From: Tyto alba
Taxonomy: Eukaryota > Chordata > Aves > Strigiformes > Tytonidae
DNA length: 64,000 nt
Assembly (NCBI RefSeq): GCF_018691265.1
Contig: NW_024881328.1
Coordinates: forward strand, 42,479,015-42,543,014
Direction: 5' to 3'
In this document: piece after piece, positions 14,294-28,655 of the stretch
How the letters are laid out: every line of letters begins with the position of its first letter
Position numbering within the stretch: the first letter of the stretch is position 1
Notes under the pieces: generated by a model
The model's input: only the letters and a program-made list of their open reading frames with translations
Database searches by the model: none
Told to the model about the DNA's origin: nothing
Position numbers and translations under genes: made by a program

Positions 14294-14345
14294 ACCCAAT
14301 GGAGAGACTAGCACTGATATTAATGAGCAGTAAATCAAGCCCAGG
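14294..14345. repeat. Possible second copy of the TCAATGGGA-type old repeat
   Basis: ACCCAATGGAGAGACTAGCA followed by CTGATATTAATGAGCAGTAA and ATCAAGCCCAGGC has the order (AATGGGA, short gap, TGA..T.AATG, GCAG..ATCA.GCCC) of the same old repeat type. It is heavily mutated; support is pattern-level only. Confidence 0.25.
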
Positions 14346-17300
14346 CATTCAGCCCTATTTTACACAGACCCCAGGCAATGTTCACATGAAACCAAAAGAG
14401 ATTTGCAACCCTCCTGCTCTCTGCTCCTTTTGTTTTAGCTCCACTGGGATAGCAAAAGCAAAATCCACATTCAGGAATAAGTTAAGAAAAACCCTTGTAG
14501 GTACAGAAGATAATTACTTCTTGATTTAATCAGTAGGAATAAGAGTGTTCAAAACCTGCCCAAGCATCAGCTGGTATGAGCCAAATACTCCTGTTGAATT
14601 TAAGTGTTAGTCTAAACTTAAAACAAGAGGAATAGCACTGATTTCAGCATAACAGCTGGACAGATGCATCTGACAGCAGCTACGGTTAGTTGAATCTACA
14701 TTAGTCATGGTGCAAGAGCCAGAGGACAGCTAGCTTGGACCCCTGGTGCTGGCTTCCTGCACAGAGCTGGAAATAGGCAGATGTACCTTCTAAAAAAATC
14801 AGTCACCTCTTTTATATCCAAACTGAAAAAGTGCAACAGTGAATTATACCCAGCCTCTCTCGCTGGACCCTTTCAGCCACCACTTTCTAGGGCTGCCTGA
14901 AACATTTTAAGGGGAAGTAAACCAGAAAGAACGGTTTTAAAGTCACAAGAAACTGGAAGCCTGGAAATTCAGTGTCCCTGCTGCATTTTTATTGTCTCCT
15001 TTTTCCTCTTCTCTTTTAAAAGAGTTGAAGGGATTCAGCAGTACAGACTCCTGTCATGAGCCATGGGTGACCCTGCTCCACTGGATGCAAGTTAGTCTCA
15101 TGAATCTTTAGGATGCTAGCCTAAATTCACACTCGAATGTCTCCAGATGAGCCATAGAGTGAGGTGTGATCTTCCAAATCCCAAGCCAGCATCACTGAAC
15201 CATTCCCCCTGCTTGGAGCTCACGTTCATTTGTTCATGTAAAAGAAATGAGCCAATTTGCCTCCTCCCTCCCAACCCATCAGGCTTTCAGCAGAAGGACT
15301 GATCAGGGAAACATTCTCCTCAACTTCAAGTTCTCTCCCACTGTTTACAGTAGTGTCTTTCAAACCATAAACTTGAGATTTAGTACACAGTTTCCTACTC
15401 TATCACAGGCATTCACAGTGACAAGAAGGTTGGTTACAAATGTGGAATTTCAGTTTAGTTTAAGAGAACATTCTAGGAATTGTTGCAGAGTGGAGAGGAG
15501 AAATAACTTCAAGATTCCACAGATTTTCCTCTGGCCTCAAAAGATACATTATTATTACTCTCCCTTTAAGATTTTGAGGTAGCTCCAACTGCAACAGTTC
15601 CATTGTTTAGCTATTAAAAAGGTGCTTTTGGCAAGCAGCCACTGGCTAGAAAAAGCAAGAGAAGGTATGACCAGGAAAATGTTAAAAAACAAACCATGGG
15701 CTGAACACATGAGAAGACAGTAAATAAAGTCTCCAGAGTGCTGGTATTTGGTTCTTCCATGGTCTGTTTGGCAGCATTTCCAGCAGAAGTCATGCAGGGG
15801 ATGAGACAAGTCAAGAAGCTGTAAAGCACAAGAGATTTTAATTGGCAACATGGAGAAATAGCTCTGCCGTACAAAATGCTCACAAAATCCTTCAAACCCC
15901 AGCCCTGCTTGCTCAAATCCTAGCTGACAGGTGGGCGATCCTAGCCCTCCTTCTGCCTTTATGGGAAGGTGGCCTGTGCACATGCGGTGAGCAAATGGTG
16001 CAACTCCCACTAGAAGCTTGCTGCCTCTTCTTCACCAGGCTCCTGATAGGTGTCACAGCTCTGAAACCCCCCAGACTAGTGCTGGAAGTGCCAGAACACA
16101 TCCTTGCCTTCTCCACGCCCTAAACATATAATTTGATTTTTCATACGTTAATCTGATGGTTCTTGCAGGGGGAAATACAAAGAGGAGAGCTGTAGCAAAG
16201 AGATCAGGTTGTGCATCAATACAAAGGGCTTGGGATAGGTTCTTATTCTAAAGTGAGGAGTAAAAGCAAGTTTAAGTTAACTTGGCTTTACTCCTTGCCT
16301 TTTGCCATGTGCTGTTATCTTCAGCTTCAAAGAGTTTACTGAGCAGTGAAAAGCAAATATAAGGACTCCATGTAAAAGTTACAAAGAACCAGAGTTGGAA
16401 ATAACGGAGATCTAGTTTTTCTGCACAAAGATGGGTCCAACGTGCATGTGAAAGCCATTTTGGTGAATCTAAAGTGTGGACTAGCCACGTAAGAATGAAA
16501 AACTGCTGAAATGCAAGAACAGCTCAATTTTCCTGTAGGAGTCACCCTTTGAAATGGATCTACAGGCAGGTCAGCCATAGAACTTAGACCCAGGTCTTGT
16601 GGGCTTAAAACACATTGAAGGACAGTGATAGGCAAGCAACCATGGCTCTCAGTATGAGCTGTAAAGTGTCCTGGTTCAATCCCCACTACAAGCCTGCAAC
16701 AAAGATGAAAAATGTCTCCTGGCATAGGATTTTCAATGTTTTTGACAAAATCTGCAAGGCTTTTTCCCTACAGCTCGACACAGTCATGTTCTGGCTAAGA
16801 AAGAAACATCATATATGAAGGAAATGCTGGAGCCATCTAGAATGGTTGTCTGCCCAACCACAGTCTTATGAAACAGGAGTGGCATTTCAGTAACAGTTCA
16901 AAGACTGCACTTATCACAAAATCACCACTTAAGAGGCTCCCTTCTCCAGGGAATATAATCTCCTGCCCGAATCAGAACCCAGGAAGGTGTTGAAGAAACC
17001 ATAGTATCAGTTGGAATCAGAGCACCTCACATAGTGCCTCACTGCATACTTTTATATGAACATGAGGTGCATCAGAGCACTTCCTTTCGTATTTTTAATT
17101 GGGGTAGGATTCCCATCACACCTCTCCCATCTGTTCTTTTTTTTTTTTTCCATTTGCCTTTTGTTTTATTTCTGGCTCTTTATGGCCTCCCTTTCCAGCT
17201 GCTTACTATTATCACCTACGATTCTAATCCTTCCTTAACTGCTCGCATAATCACCCCTTTATTTGGGAACCTGGATTCCTACCCTTTGATCCACAAGTTG

Positions 17301-20300
17301 TCCTTGTATTTCCTGATCTCAGGTTGTTTCAGGGCATCCAATGGTTTCCAACGTCCTGGAGCCCTTGTTCGCTTTAACCTGTCCTTCTTTGCCACAGCAT
17401 GGGAATGAAGTAAATAATTAGCACCAGAGAACGTGTGATCGACCTAGCCTCTTTTCTCAGAGATAAACTGCAGTTTGCATGACCAAGGAGTCATTGGAAT
17501 TTGCTTAATCCCATCTCACATGCTATGGACGAGCTACAGCATCAGTTCTGCTTTAGTTGCTGTGTGGCTTCTTACCACTTCAGTTGTGCAAATACATGTA
17601 GTGGTCTGAAAGTCACTCCCAAATAACTTGGTGTTCTGAAGCTTGGCCACATTAGAGTGACCATGAACCAGGGTGAAGTATTTTGGCGTTAGGAAGGAGT
17701 GCTCTGGCTCCATGCACCAAGTCTTTCTTTCCCTGCTCTTCCTGCCCAAGCTTGCCCATGGCACCAGTCCTGCCCATGGCTGACTCCTGAGCTTTGGGTG
17801 AACAGCTGTGCTTACCCCACCAGACCTCTTTTGTTCCAACTTCAGACAGGCTCAAGACGTGCCCTTTGCTTCCTGGCTCAGTCAGAGTGTTTTGATGGAG
17901 CACTTACTCTCCACTTCCATGTTTTTACCCCTTGCCCACCACATCCTGCTCTGTCAACAAGATCTGAAAGATGTCAGTGGGAAAGGATTTCTGCTATCTC
18001 CCTTTTTGGCCAAAAATTTCCACTGTCAGTCTTTCATTTAGAAGATTTATTTGTTTCATAGCTCATAGCCAAACAGACCACTGTGGCAAGCTACCCTGGC
18101 CTCATGCATCATGCAAAGTGGAGCAGTTCTCTGGATCAGGCCCAATAGTTTACATCTGACTGCAGTATACAACGCAGGAAGGCATCAGAGATATGACAGC
18201 ACTGGTGCAAACAGAGCTCATTGATTCATCATATGTGGTCTCTGAATGATAGCAAATTACACGCAAACGTAACTGCAGCTCGGTGAAAAAAGACTTAATG
18301 GTATGCGAAATTGAAATATTGCAGTGGATGTTTCAATTGTGTTTCAACAGACCCTGCAGGAGAAAAGACAGAAGAGTGAAAGGACCAGCATGCAGGGAAT
18401 CTTTAAGCAGCAACAGGCTAAATGATCTTAAATTGCCTTATGAATGTGCCAAGAGCTCCTGAACAGATGCAAAGCAGCTCATCCGAAGCTACAGCTCAAA
18501 GACCACTATACAAACTAAGCATAAATGGAATGGAGAAGGGGACTTATCCCTATGACACAACAAATCTCCACTGATGGTTCCTGTGGTTTCTGCCCCACTG
18601 GCTGGCAAGAAGCCACATCAGATACATTTTAAAGTACGTTTTTTCTTGATGATGGCTTCTTCTTGTAATCGCTTTCAAATCTGTAGTTAAGAGCTTTGTC
18701 TTCCATTTGAGTAACACTCTCCATCTTTTCTCTCCTCGTGGATAGTTCATCTAGTGTTAAGGTGCACTAACATGAATCTGAAAAAGAACAAGGTATATTG
18801 CTTCCCACATCTAAATGAAGACATTTTAGTGCAATCCAGGAGCAGCATGGGAATTGTGAGAATGGGAATTACCTTCCTTACTGTAGAATCAGTGGACTTC
18901 TGACAGTTTTCTCCTGAGGTGGCACATCCCTATGTCTTCACCTTCTGGATAAAACTCTCTCATATACAAAATTGTCTCCGCAAAGAGGTATTTATAGTTT
19001 GGGAGCAAGTCAACATTTGGTTTTCTTCCAAGAAAAGTCTGTTTTCAGTCTGTCTTCTTGTACCCTCTCCCTTTTATTGCATCTTCAATTAAGAGTGGAG
19101 TCTCACTGCTGGTATTATATGAAAGAATCAGTCAAGGGTACCATTTTAAAATAACAGGTTGAGATAGACAGAAATCCTCCAACATGGCCTGAATTGGATC
19201 CCACCAGATAGCTTAAAAGGAATCACAGTTGACTAAACACCAGCTGTAATGTAAATAAATTAATGTTAAAGACCAAGAAAGTTCTGAAGTTGAGGAAATT
19301 GTTTTTAAGAGATGGTCCTAACTGGGAATCTACAAACATTTGAGTTTTGTAACATGCAGATGTTTTCTTTAAGTGGGGAATTTCTATTAGTCAGTAATGT
19401 TAACATTTTTGTATGATTAGGTCAACAACACAATTATTAAGCCTTCAGATCTGAGACAATGCAAGGTCATATCAGTTTCAGCTGATCTGACAACTTGCTT
19501 CAAATGACCAGTTTCTAAAGAAACTGAACTGTATTTTGACTGCTCCGTGAGTAATTTATGATTCACCCATCTGATTCACTCCCATGTCCAGTTCCTTGTG
19601 CTACTGGGATACATTCCACCTCTCAAGAAATAGATGTGTCATTTCTCCTTTCAAAGGATATGATTAGGCTCAGCTCAGAGTTGCATCTTCTATTGTAACT
19701 TACTATAACGCATACATGCGGCTATGAAGGTAGTTCAGTTCAGGTTTAGATCATTGGGGGAAGAGGTGGGGAACAGGGTATAAGTCCTCTGCACTGGCTT
19801 TAATCACAACTTCTGAGACAGGAAGGATACTGGAGGCTCAACATAGGAGAGGAAAAGACACAGGAACCTTCCATTTGCAAAACTTTACCTCTACCTGGGA
19901 CTTGAGAGTGAAGCACAGGTCAGAGCAACCCCAGCGTTGGATGGGCCTCTTCTGTCACACAAGTCTGTCAGGCAAGCAGAGTCATCGTCCTCTTCCAGCA
20001 ACAACAGAGGTGATTCAAACCCAATGATGCAAAGAGCATTTTCTGTACCATCTCCTCAGGAGAGCATCCCTCCCATGGGCTGTCGTTAGGGCCCGCAGCT
20101 TGCAACCTGGAGACAGCCAAGACTGCAAGCCCAGAATGACCCCACAGCATCTTGCCACCCCATCCAAGGTATTGTCCAACGCCTGTCTTATTAAGCAGCT
20201 TCATTATTTGCTTCAGAGTTTGCTTTTTCCAAACTGAGGGATGGGTACTGTTTTAAAGTCACTGCAGCAGGGCACAGCCAGCACGAAGCTGCTTCTGGGG

Positions 20301-22651
20301 CAGTGGTGGAACTTGGTGTGGGTATTCATGTAAGCTAACTCCAGTCGTACCATTTATTTAATTCTGCACTGGGACAACACCTGCAAAAAAGATGTTTGTG
20401 GCCCTTGAACAAGAGCTGTGTATACCACAGGGAAATTAAAGCAGGCCCTTTGCCTGCCAGCTTTAATCTCGTGACATAATGTCTCCATTTTCTAGTCCAA
20501 GTCCTATGTGGAGAGACAAAATCAAAAGTTTTTGCAGAAGGAAAGAGGAGACTGAAGCCACCAAGAGAAAAAAAACATCCCTCTTCTTTTTCTGGTTTAC
20601 TTTGAAGAGTACCTCCAAGAATGGTGAGCATCAGAAAGGCAACAGGGTAAAAGTTATACCAAAAATATCCCTCACATCCGCTGCCATGACATATTCTGCA
20701 TAGGTACAGAAGCACCTGGATGTGTCCTGCCCACAGGACACGAAGTCATTAGCAAAATATATTTTAGTGAAGGCTTGCAATCAAAGACCCATTCTGACAC
20801 AAAAGCAACAAAAAAATAAGAGTAGGAATTTTTTTTCACTGAGAAATAAGCAACTGATAAAAGGAAACACTATCTGACCACAAAGATGATCAGTTGTGAA
20901 GCCAGAGAGATGACATGGGAGACTTAGGCTGGGATCATGTCTCTGGTATGCACGTCCTTGAGTTTGTCTCTGAGGAGCGACTCCAGTCCAATCCTTTGCC
21001 TCAGTCCATGTGTGGCTCTGGACCTTTGCAGCTCTGTTTCCAGCTTAACCCACTTGTACTTCCAGCACTAGACTGTAAACTGAGACCATGTAGATGGACA
21101 CAACTGAACCTCAGAGTCCCATTCTGCAATAAGACAGACCTCTAGAAACTACTATTAGTGACCTTAACCCTTGTTTGCATCAGCTGCCACACACCATGAA
21201 CAGGGACACAGGGAGAGGTCTCACTGTTATCCTGAAACTAGAAACAAAAACTCATGTGGAATTTCCCAGCCAGTAACCTGATTTCCCAGTCTGTGTGTCT
21301 TCCCATCCAGGCTGCACACTCATGACTTGCTGATCTCAAACAAAACTTGCTCACAATATGCTGGTACTGGAGATTCTGTAGTTGGGTAATATCTATAATA
21401 TGAATTCCTAAAAGGAGTCATGAACAAGCAAGATATTAACTCCATCCTCTCAGAAAAATTATTTGTCATGCTGTAACAAACACAGGTGAGCTCAGTGGGG
21501 AATGCACCTCTGGGGATTTCCAGAGAGGATACTACAGGAGGTGCTCAGAGGTCAGTGGAGTCATGCCTTTGGTTCCAGCAGAGGTCAGACACCACCACAT
21601 TCCAAAGCAGCCTGCAAAAGTTAAACCACTGCAGCAGGAAGCTTACAAAATTTGGTAAGTGCTCTGGGAGTGGGGATGATAGCTCTCAGGTGCAGCACAA
21701 CACCAAGGTGACCTGCACACTCTCACCTTGCACCACCCTGAGCTACCCTGCACACGAAAGAACAAAACGCCCCGCCACCTTGCATGCATGCTTATTTCAC
21801 ACGGTGTCAGAGCTGTGTAGGTGGGAGAGTTAGGCACTAAGAAGCTGGAAATGCCTGATCCAAGCTTATCTGGGCAGCCATAATTCAGCTCCCTATGCAG
21901 TCTTTTTGGGAAACGCAGGGAGTCAGGTTACTAAAGGCTATATCAAAGCACATGTGTGAGATTACAGTGGCAACTATAAATCTGGCATTTCCTAGCATTT
22001 GAATGCTTGACTTCACCTACAAAAATTTAAACAGCTTCCTAAGTTTCCTTTGGGGTGGGAGGAGTGGAATTTAATAAGTAAAAGTCACAGTGTGCTAGAA
22101 GCTCATATCACCAGCAACGCATGAACTCCAGTTGGCCTCCACTGGCACCCCTTAATACTACCAGCACCGTAGGACACAACTATTGCCCAGAGGAGACAGG
22201 ATACTGTGTTCAGGTTCTTTGCTGTGGTCCAGTCCCAGCCAATGGGCCCTAGAGGAGACAGAGGTCCCCCAGGGGACCAAAGTCAAGGGCCTTCCACGTC
22301 TCCAAACCCACTGTTCCTAAAACTCAACATGTTGTGTATTTCCAAGGGCAAAACCATGCCAATATGGAGCTATTTCCACAGGTTTTCAAAATCCTTTTGA
22401 GCATTGCGAAGTAGAGGTAGGAAATGGCAGGATTTGAAGGTGATTAACTGATGCTGCACATCATTTACGGGATGAAGAGAGGATACTTCTCAAAGCCTAA
22501 GGTCATACCTCTGCTATACAGACAAAACCTGCTTCAAGGAAAGGACTGAGAGGTGTTAGCAGCTTTGTTAGCAGCTCCATCACACCAACCTGGGAAGACA
22601 CAAGTCCGAGTAGTTTTGTGATGAGGCAGTCCAGGACCCAGCCCCAAGCTT

Positions 22652-22692
22652 CTGCTGTGACCTTGAGCACCCTCTGAACCTCTGATACCTAG
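22652..22692 (+). mobile_element. Possible MIR fragment
   Basis: CTGCTGTGACCTTGAGCAC followed by CCTCTGAACCTCTGATACCT resembles the MIR core region GTGTGACCTTGGGCAAG...AACCTCTCTGTGCCT with gaps. It is short and weak. Confidence 0.3.
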
Positions 22693-25600
22693 ATCAAACA
22701 CCCAAGGAGATCACGCAAGGAGAGATCTCTACAACTATCAGACACCTCCATCTGCCTGCCTTCTTTCCATGGAGACCATGGTCCACCACTCACATCTGTC
22801 TGCAACCATAGTCCCCCAGGGACAGGTCTCATGTTGCAGCACAAGGCAGTCAGGTCTAAGAGAGCTGTCCTGGTCACTGCCTCTAAATAATGCTGCTGCT
22901 GGACATCCCTCTCTTTTGGGCCAGATTTCTGCCCTTATGCATGGCCTGCTTCAAGACAGTGCCGTACCTCTCGCACACAACATTCAGCTTAACAACCCCG
23001 GTAGCCTGGAAATAATGAAAAAACACCTACCACTCCTCAGTTTTAAAAAAAAACGCCTGCAGCCCCACAGTGTCTGCCATCTCCAGATGACCATTTTTAT
23101 GCGCTTTTCAAGTGGTCCTTCCTCTTCTGCCCCTGTTCCCAGACCTGCAGGTTGGGGTACACCAGACCCATCTTGCAGGGGCATGGTTCTCATTTCCTAG
23201 GCAGAGTCTGCAGTAAATTGTTCCTTCATGGTGTGGCTGCTTCAAAAAGTCCCATGGAAAGAGAGGATGGCAGGACTGTTGTCTCCTGAGGAAACCCTGA
23301 GCAGAGCTGCAAAGGGAGAAATGCTTCTGAGGGTGGTCCAAATTTGATTTTTAAGTGCCTGTGGTTGTTTTAAGATAATTACTTTGGGGTTTCCACACTT
23401 GGTCCCTCATTCCAATTACACCACTCCCATTTGGTTTTCTGCAGAGCCATGGAGACGAGGCACCTTCTTGCTGCGGTTACCAGTGAGCCTGCTGCACTCA
23501 GTGTTTGCTTGCTCACCCCACAAACTAATCTGGACACAAACCCTTTTCCTCAGAACTAGCATTTGTTGGGGCAGTGAAATTAAGGTTTCCTAATGTATCT
23601 ATTTCCAGAGCACCACAGTCAGTCCCATCCTTACTACCTCCTCCTCTCCCTCATTCTCCGGAGACAGGTAATCTTCTGTCTGCAAAGTGTTTACTAAGCA
23701 GAAGAGCCTATGGGCAGCAAAAAATCAATTGCTCTTTGACAGGAAAATGTTCACATCACTCCTTTGATTGGGACATATCTGAGAGAGTTGGTGGCAGGGC
23801 TTTAGGATAGGACACAGCAAGACCTGGCATCAGGTTGCTTGGAAACTAACTGTGATGGTCATCCCTACTTTGAGTAAGGGGAAAACAACTCAACCACAAA
23901 AGAAAAAATATTGTGCCACGAAACATCTCTAATCACCATGAGGTGAATTTGTTAGTGAGAGAGAAAAAACTAAAGGAGGAAAAAACCTGTTATACTCTGA
24001 GATGTTTTCCACTGGTGCAAGGATTTAGGTACATCTGGCCTGGCAGTCCAGTGCAGCTATGAGAAGGTCCTCAGTTTTCCCAGACCTCTGTTTCTATCAG
24101 AAATATCATGTCTCAGCTCTCCATGGTTGTCGTTCTCAGGAGAGCTTTAGTAGCATTCATAGACCAAGGGACATTTCAACTGTTCCTGGGTGTATTCTAG
24201 TGACACGAGGGAAAAGGTCAAGGTTAGGAAATGGTTTATTCACCGCCATGGGGTGGATCAGGGTTGGCATCTCCCCACCATGTCAGGGTACAAACGTGGA
24301 ACTGAGTGGATAAATATTTTGGATCCTTTGAGACTGCTTTTTCCCAATCCCTTGACCTCCAGAAGCCCATAAAAGTCTCTATTCAAACTGGCTCCGTGTC
24401 TCAAATGAACTGCTCTCCTCGTGCATGATTCCTGCTGATTGAACCTCTTCAGACTTTACACATGGAAGAAAACCAGGATTGTAAAGAGCTGGTCACACCA
24501 AACTGCAGAAGAGGGAGAGAGATGGTGGAAACACCATCTTCCCCTTTCATGACTAAGATACTTATACTCCTTTCCCCCCCGCCCCACAGCGATTGCTACA
24601 AAGCACGGAAGCCTGAGGCAAATAATTGCCCAATTTGCAACGATTTTACATGAGATTTGAGCACCTCCCTCCTCAGCCTCCTTTGAACATTCACCCTTGC
24701 ACCTGGCCCCTGGCCCTGGGGAGGGCTGGAGCAGTTCTGTTATCCTGCGAGACTACCAGCTGCCTCTGGCTCCTTCCTGCTCTGTGTCTCCTCTCCCCTC
24801 TCACCCCTTCATTGCAGCCTGCTCCTGCTCTCCATCACAGGTGAGAGGCTGTGTGAACAACGGGGAGCAAGCTTGGGAGAATTATTTTTAAACCCATTAA
24901 GGGAGTCACCTAGAGTTTTATGGTGCTCTGGTTTTAAAGCTCAGGAGAGCCTGCATTTGATGTGGAATATACAGCCTGCAGGCATCGTTTCACAAAGCGT
25001 TCACCTTTTACCCCACGCTGCCATGCCAGTTGCCAGTTATCTGGCTTTGCTTTGATGTCTCCCACGCTAATGCTGACAACACTCGTGGAAGAAATCTCAA
25101 GAGATACTCCATTATGAAAACAAGACCCAGAGATACAGCTGATGTCTTAAGGTCGTAAACATCCTAAGGCGAACAGGGAAATTTTCCAACTTCAAGGGCT
25201 CTTTGGCTTTTCCACTTTTCAACTCACCAATTTCATCCAGGAACAATTTGCAGCAATGCTAATTGTATGTTTTCCCTGAGCTGTGCAAAGTTATAGGCCA
25301 ATTATTTCTCCTCCACCCCTGTGATGCATGTGGATTGCTGAAAAAATTACAAAGGAAGAAGCCAAATCTTTTTGACCAAGCAAAAAATCAGCATCATTCC
25401 TTAAAGGCAATGAAAATAAATTTATCAAAAGATAAGCAAGGAAATGCAGGTAGAAGCAGTTTTATGCTGCCATTGGCTTCAGCAGGAAAAGAGCTAAACT
25501 GATGCCAAACACTTCTGGAGATGAGGAGGCATGAGGGGACTTTGCAGCAAAGCTATATATGCTTTCTCTCTGTTATTAAAAATACAGAATAGCTGCATGA

Positions 25601-26503
25601 AAGCTAGCTGTCAGAGAAACATGGCAATGTGTTCACCTCTCTGTAGCCTCCTGTTTCAGAGCTAATTGTGTCTGCTGCCTTTATAATCCCGGAATATTGA
25701 TATCCTTATAATTTAACTTTCACTTTATGAAATACATTACTTCTGAGTAACAAGAATACAATTTTACTCACATAAAAAGTTTGGAAAGTCTGCATTTTCC
25801 CATCTTAGGATCCTTTGGGGCACAAAAGAAGGTCCCAGCTTCATAGAAGATCCAATTTGTAAAATGCAGGTGTACTTGCAGAACTGGGCTATGCATCCCA
25901 TTTCAAAGCTTTAAGTTTGAGGAAGACAATCCTGGGATTTTGCACAAAATTAGGAAGGCAACTCCTTACTTTGAGTGAGAAATCCAGGTCTGCTTTAAAA
26001 GAAGAATCAGAATTTTAATAGTTACAGCAAAGTGATGGAGCAGGGAGAGATAAGTTTTGTGAACATCTCATAGTCCACCATAAGGTTTGTGAAACGGTGT
26101 CTGCTGAATCTGTTTCCTGTTACAGTAAAGTGTCTTGAACTACTCTGATTTGCAGCCAAAGCCAGTCTAATGGACTGACATAGAAATATGGTCCACATTG
26201 TCCCCAGGGTCACCCAGAGCATGGTTTTTGCAAGGGTGGCTGAGATAGAAACTAAGGAAAACATATGGTATTTGCTGTCATGTACACAAGTCTCTTTCCC
26301 ACATTGTCCCCAAACGTTCCTGACTCCCATCACATTGCACTGTGATTGCCTAGGGAATAGAAAAAAAAAAACCAAAAAACGCAGAGCCCCATTTTTACTA
26401 TAGGCACTATCTGCTTACTGGAAAGCAGTCCCATCAGAATCAAACAACATGTGGTTACAGTGACAGGCGAACAAACTGCCCACAACAGTGCTAAAGAAGA
26501 AAG

Positions 26504-26576
26504 ATAATAGAATATAATACAAATATTATAATTAATATTAATATGTTCTGTATTAATTAATATGACATATAATTAA
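26504..26576. repeat. AT-rich low-complexity stretch
   Basis: About 70 bp almost entirely A and T with repeated AATTAATATTAATA phrases and several TAATTAAT motifs. It may be low-complexity DNA or a cluster of homeodomain-type cores. Confidence 0.6.
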
Positions 26577-28124
26577 CCCCAAACCAACTACGTCTCCCTT
26601 TCCCAAACCCACACTCTTTGGCTACAGCCCCTGGTGCATTAACAACCTCAAATCCAGATGCCAAGTTAATAAGCCTTCCCTCAGACACGCACAATTTCAA
26701 AGACTAAGGCTCACCACCAGTTTCTTCAAGGTTTTCCTAATAGAGGAGAAAGATTTGACCACAAGAGCTTGCTAAAGCCACTCACCTACAATAAGGCAAT
26801 CCATCCCATTTCCACTGAGCTCACAGTCACCAACTGCTTCCAAGCTCAAACCTACAAGGATGTCAGTCTCCTTGTGTCAAAAAAGAGAGCCCTTCTCTCC
26901 CATAGATTAATTTTCTGTCACCTTCTCCTTCCCAAGGAAGGCAAACACATGCCTTTTGCGTTGGTGGAGTGTTTATAGTGCACCTAATGCAGATGGGCTC
27001 TATCACCGGAGATGATGCACAAAAGGAGGAACAACCAGTGCTAACAGAGCTGTACAAAGATCTAAAAGCATAGAGGATGCTCTCAAAAAGACAAGGCTGA
27101 AATTCCTGTGCTATAAACAAATAGCACCAGGAAAGGAAGAAAGGCTCAAATAAAAACTTCAACACTTGCCCTGTTGATCACACCTCTGAGAAGTCAGGCT
27201 TGTGTTGCAATACCAAACAACGCTATCATGACACGGCTTCCTGCTGCATTGCAATGGTTATTACTTGGACCCCAGCAGAAGAGAGACCAAAAGAGGAAAA
27301 CTCTTGGAGGCCAAGGGAAGAGAGTATGTCCGTCCCATCCCTCCTCTCCAGCCCCAGAATTTCCACCAGCACAGTCTCTCCAGATGAGATATCAGATTCT
27401 CTGGCTACATCGGTGCAACTGTGTCGAATCCAGTGATGGTATGTCAATGTGTATTTCATGCCATGGTAATTCCTTGGCATTTCCATTAAAACCACAAATC
27501 AGTTGCTTCTCTGCTGTGATGACTCACTACAAAAAGCAGCAGCCAGCCAGGTCCAGAGAAATTATTTGGAGGTGAAAGCTCCTTAACCTACTTTGAAAAC
27601 TCCATAGCCCTAAACCTCACCATCTGAGATACAATATTTATGTGCAGCCTATAGATCACAATAAAAGCAAGTAGGCCAAAGACCTATCAGCTCTTTTATG
27701 CATACTTGGCAAGATTACAAGACAACAATTCATTTCCCTGGGACCTTTTACTTTCCTATAAATTCCAAGAGCCGCATTTAAAAGTGAATTGGCAGATGAA
27801 ATTTTTTATTGTTAGGAAATTTGTTTTGCTTCAGCAATAGGCAAACATCTTCAGTCATGAACAGTGAAAGGGGGGATAGATTTCCACTGAAGCCAGCCTG
27901 ACTAGGCCAGTGATACCTTCATGCAGAAAGAAAAATTGGATTGTGTGGTAAACTACAAAGAATTTCTGCAGAAAGACGAATAACAGTTTTTGTCCGGAAA
28001 CCCGAAAGTGCAGGCACTTTTGGAAGGCTATGGAATGTGTTACAAGTTGTAATCCTCCCAGCAGAACCTCAAAAGCCTTGGCTTGTTCTGCTCTTTTAAA
28101 TTCAGAACTTGACAGTTATTTAAC

Positions 28125-28205
28125 CAGAACCACAAGTGTTAGAGGTGGAAGAGGCCTAGGGATTATCTAATCTATTCCATGACTTGAACAGAGTACAGCA
28201 ACACT
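28125..28205 (-). mobile_element. Possible old CR1-type 3' fragment, minus strand
   Basis: TTAGAGGTGGAAGAGGCCTA followed by GGGATTATCTAATCTATTCC resembles the antisense form of an ancient CR1/L3-type 3' end (family pattern: hydrophilic purine block, then ATCATCTAGTCCA). It is strongly diverged, and no octamer tail can be made out. Confidence 0.4.
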
Positions 28206-28631
28206 AAAACTGTGCTGCAGAAGTGATATGAAAATGCCTGCAGAAGAAAGAGTCAGCAAAACTGGTGCTGGAAGTCTAATGAAGCACATTCCCCTAGTCT
28301 TGCAACTTGTTAATTATCTTTTAGCTTGAGTAGCTGCTGTGATGTTGCTCTTGACCAGAAGGATGATGGCATTGTAATATGCACTGCTTCAAGGCTGCCA
28401 AGGCATGCCCACACATGAAGAATTAATCTTTCCAAGTGGTGTTAACCCACTCAGCAGGTTCCCTGCTAGGGAAAAAAGGCAATGGCATTCATCCACTACC
28501 AAAACACGCATCTTTTATACTTTTATAGCAATGTTGCTTTGAGTCTTAAGAAACAAACTCTCTATAAATCACATCATAAAATATATCCAGACTGATGGTT
28601 TACAGGAAAGCTCAGCAATGTCAAGGGTTTT

Positions 28632-28655
28632 TTGTTGTTGTTGTTGTTGTTTTTG
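28632..28655. repeat. (TTG)n microsatellite
   Basis: Seven or so TTG units flanked by T runs. Simple repeat. Confidence 0.8.

Noticed and set aside
16673..16683. GGTTCAATCCC resembling a tRNA-type B box
   Set aside because: No matching A box or cloverleaf could be found upstream, so it is not a tRNA gene. It could at most be a decayed SINE.
22236..22290. Collagen-like phrase MGPRGDRGPPGDQ in one frame
   Set aside because: Only four Gly-X-Y triplets, no usable GT donor at the expected position, and no neighbouring collagen exons. Probably coincidence or a very old fragment.
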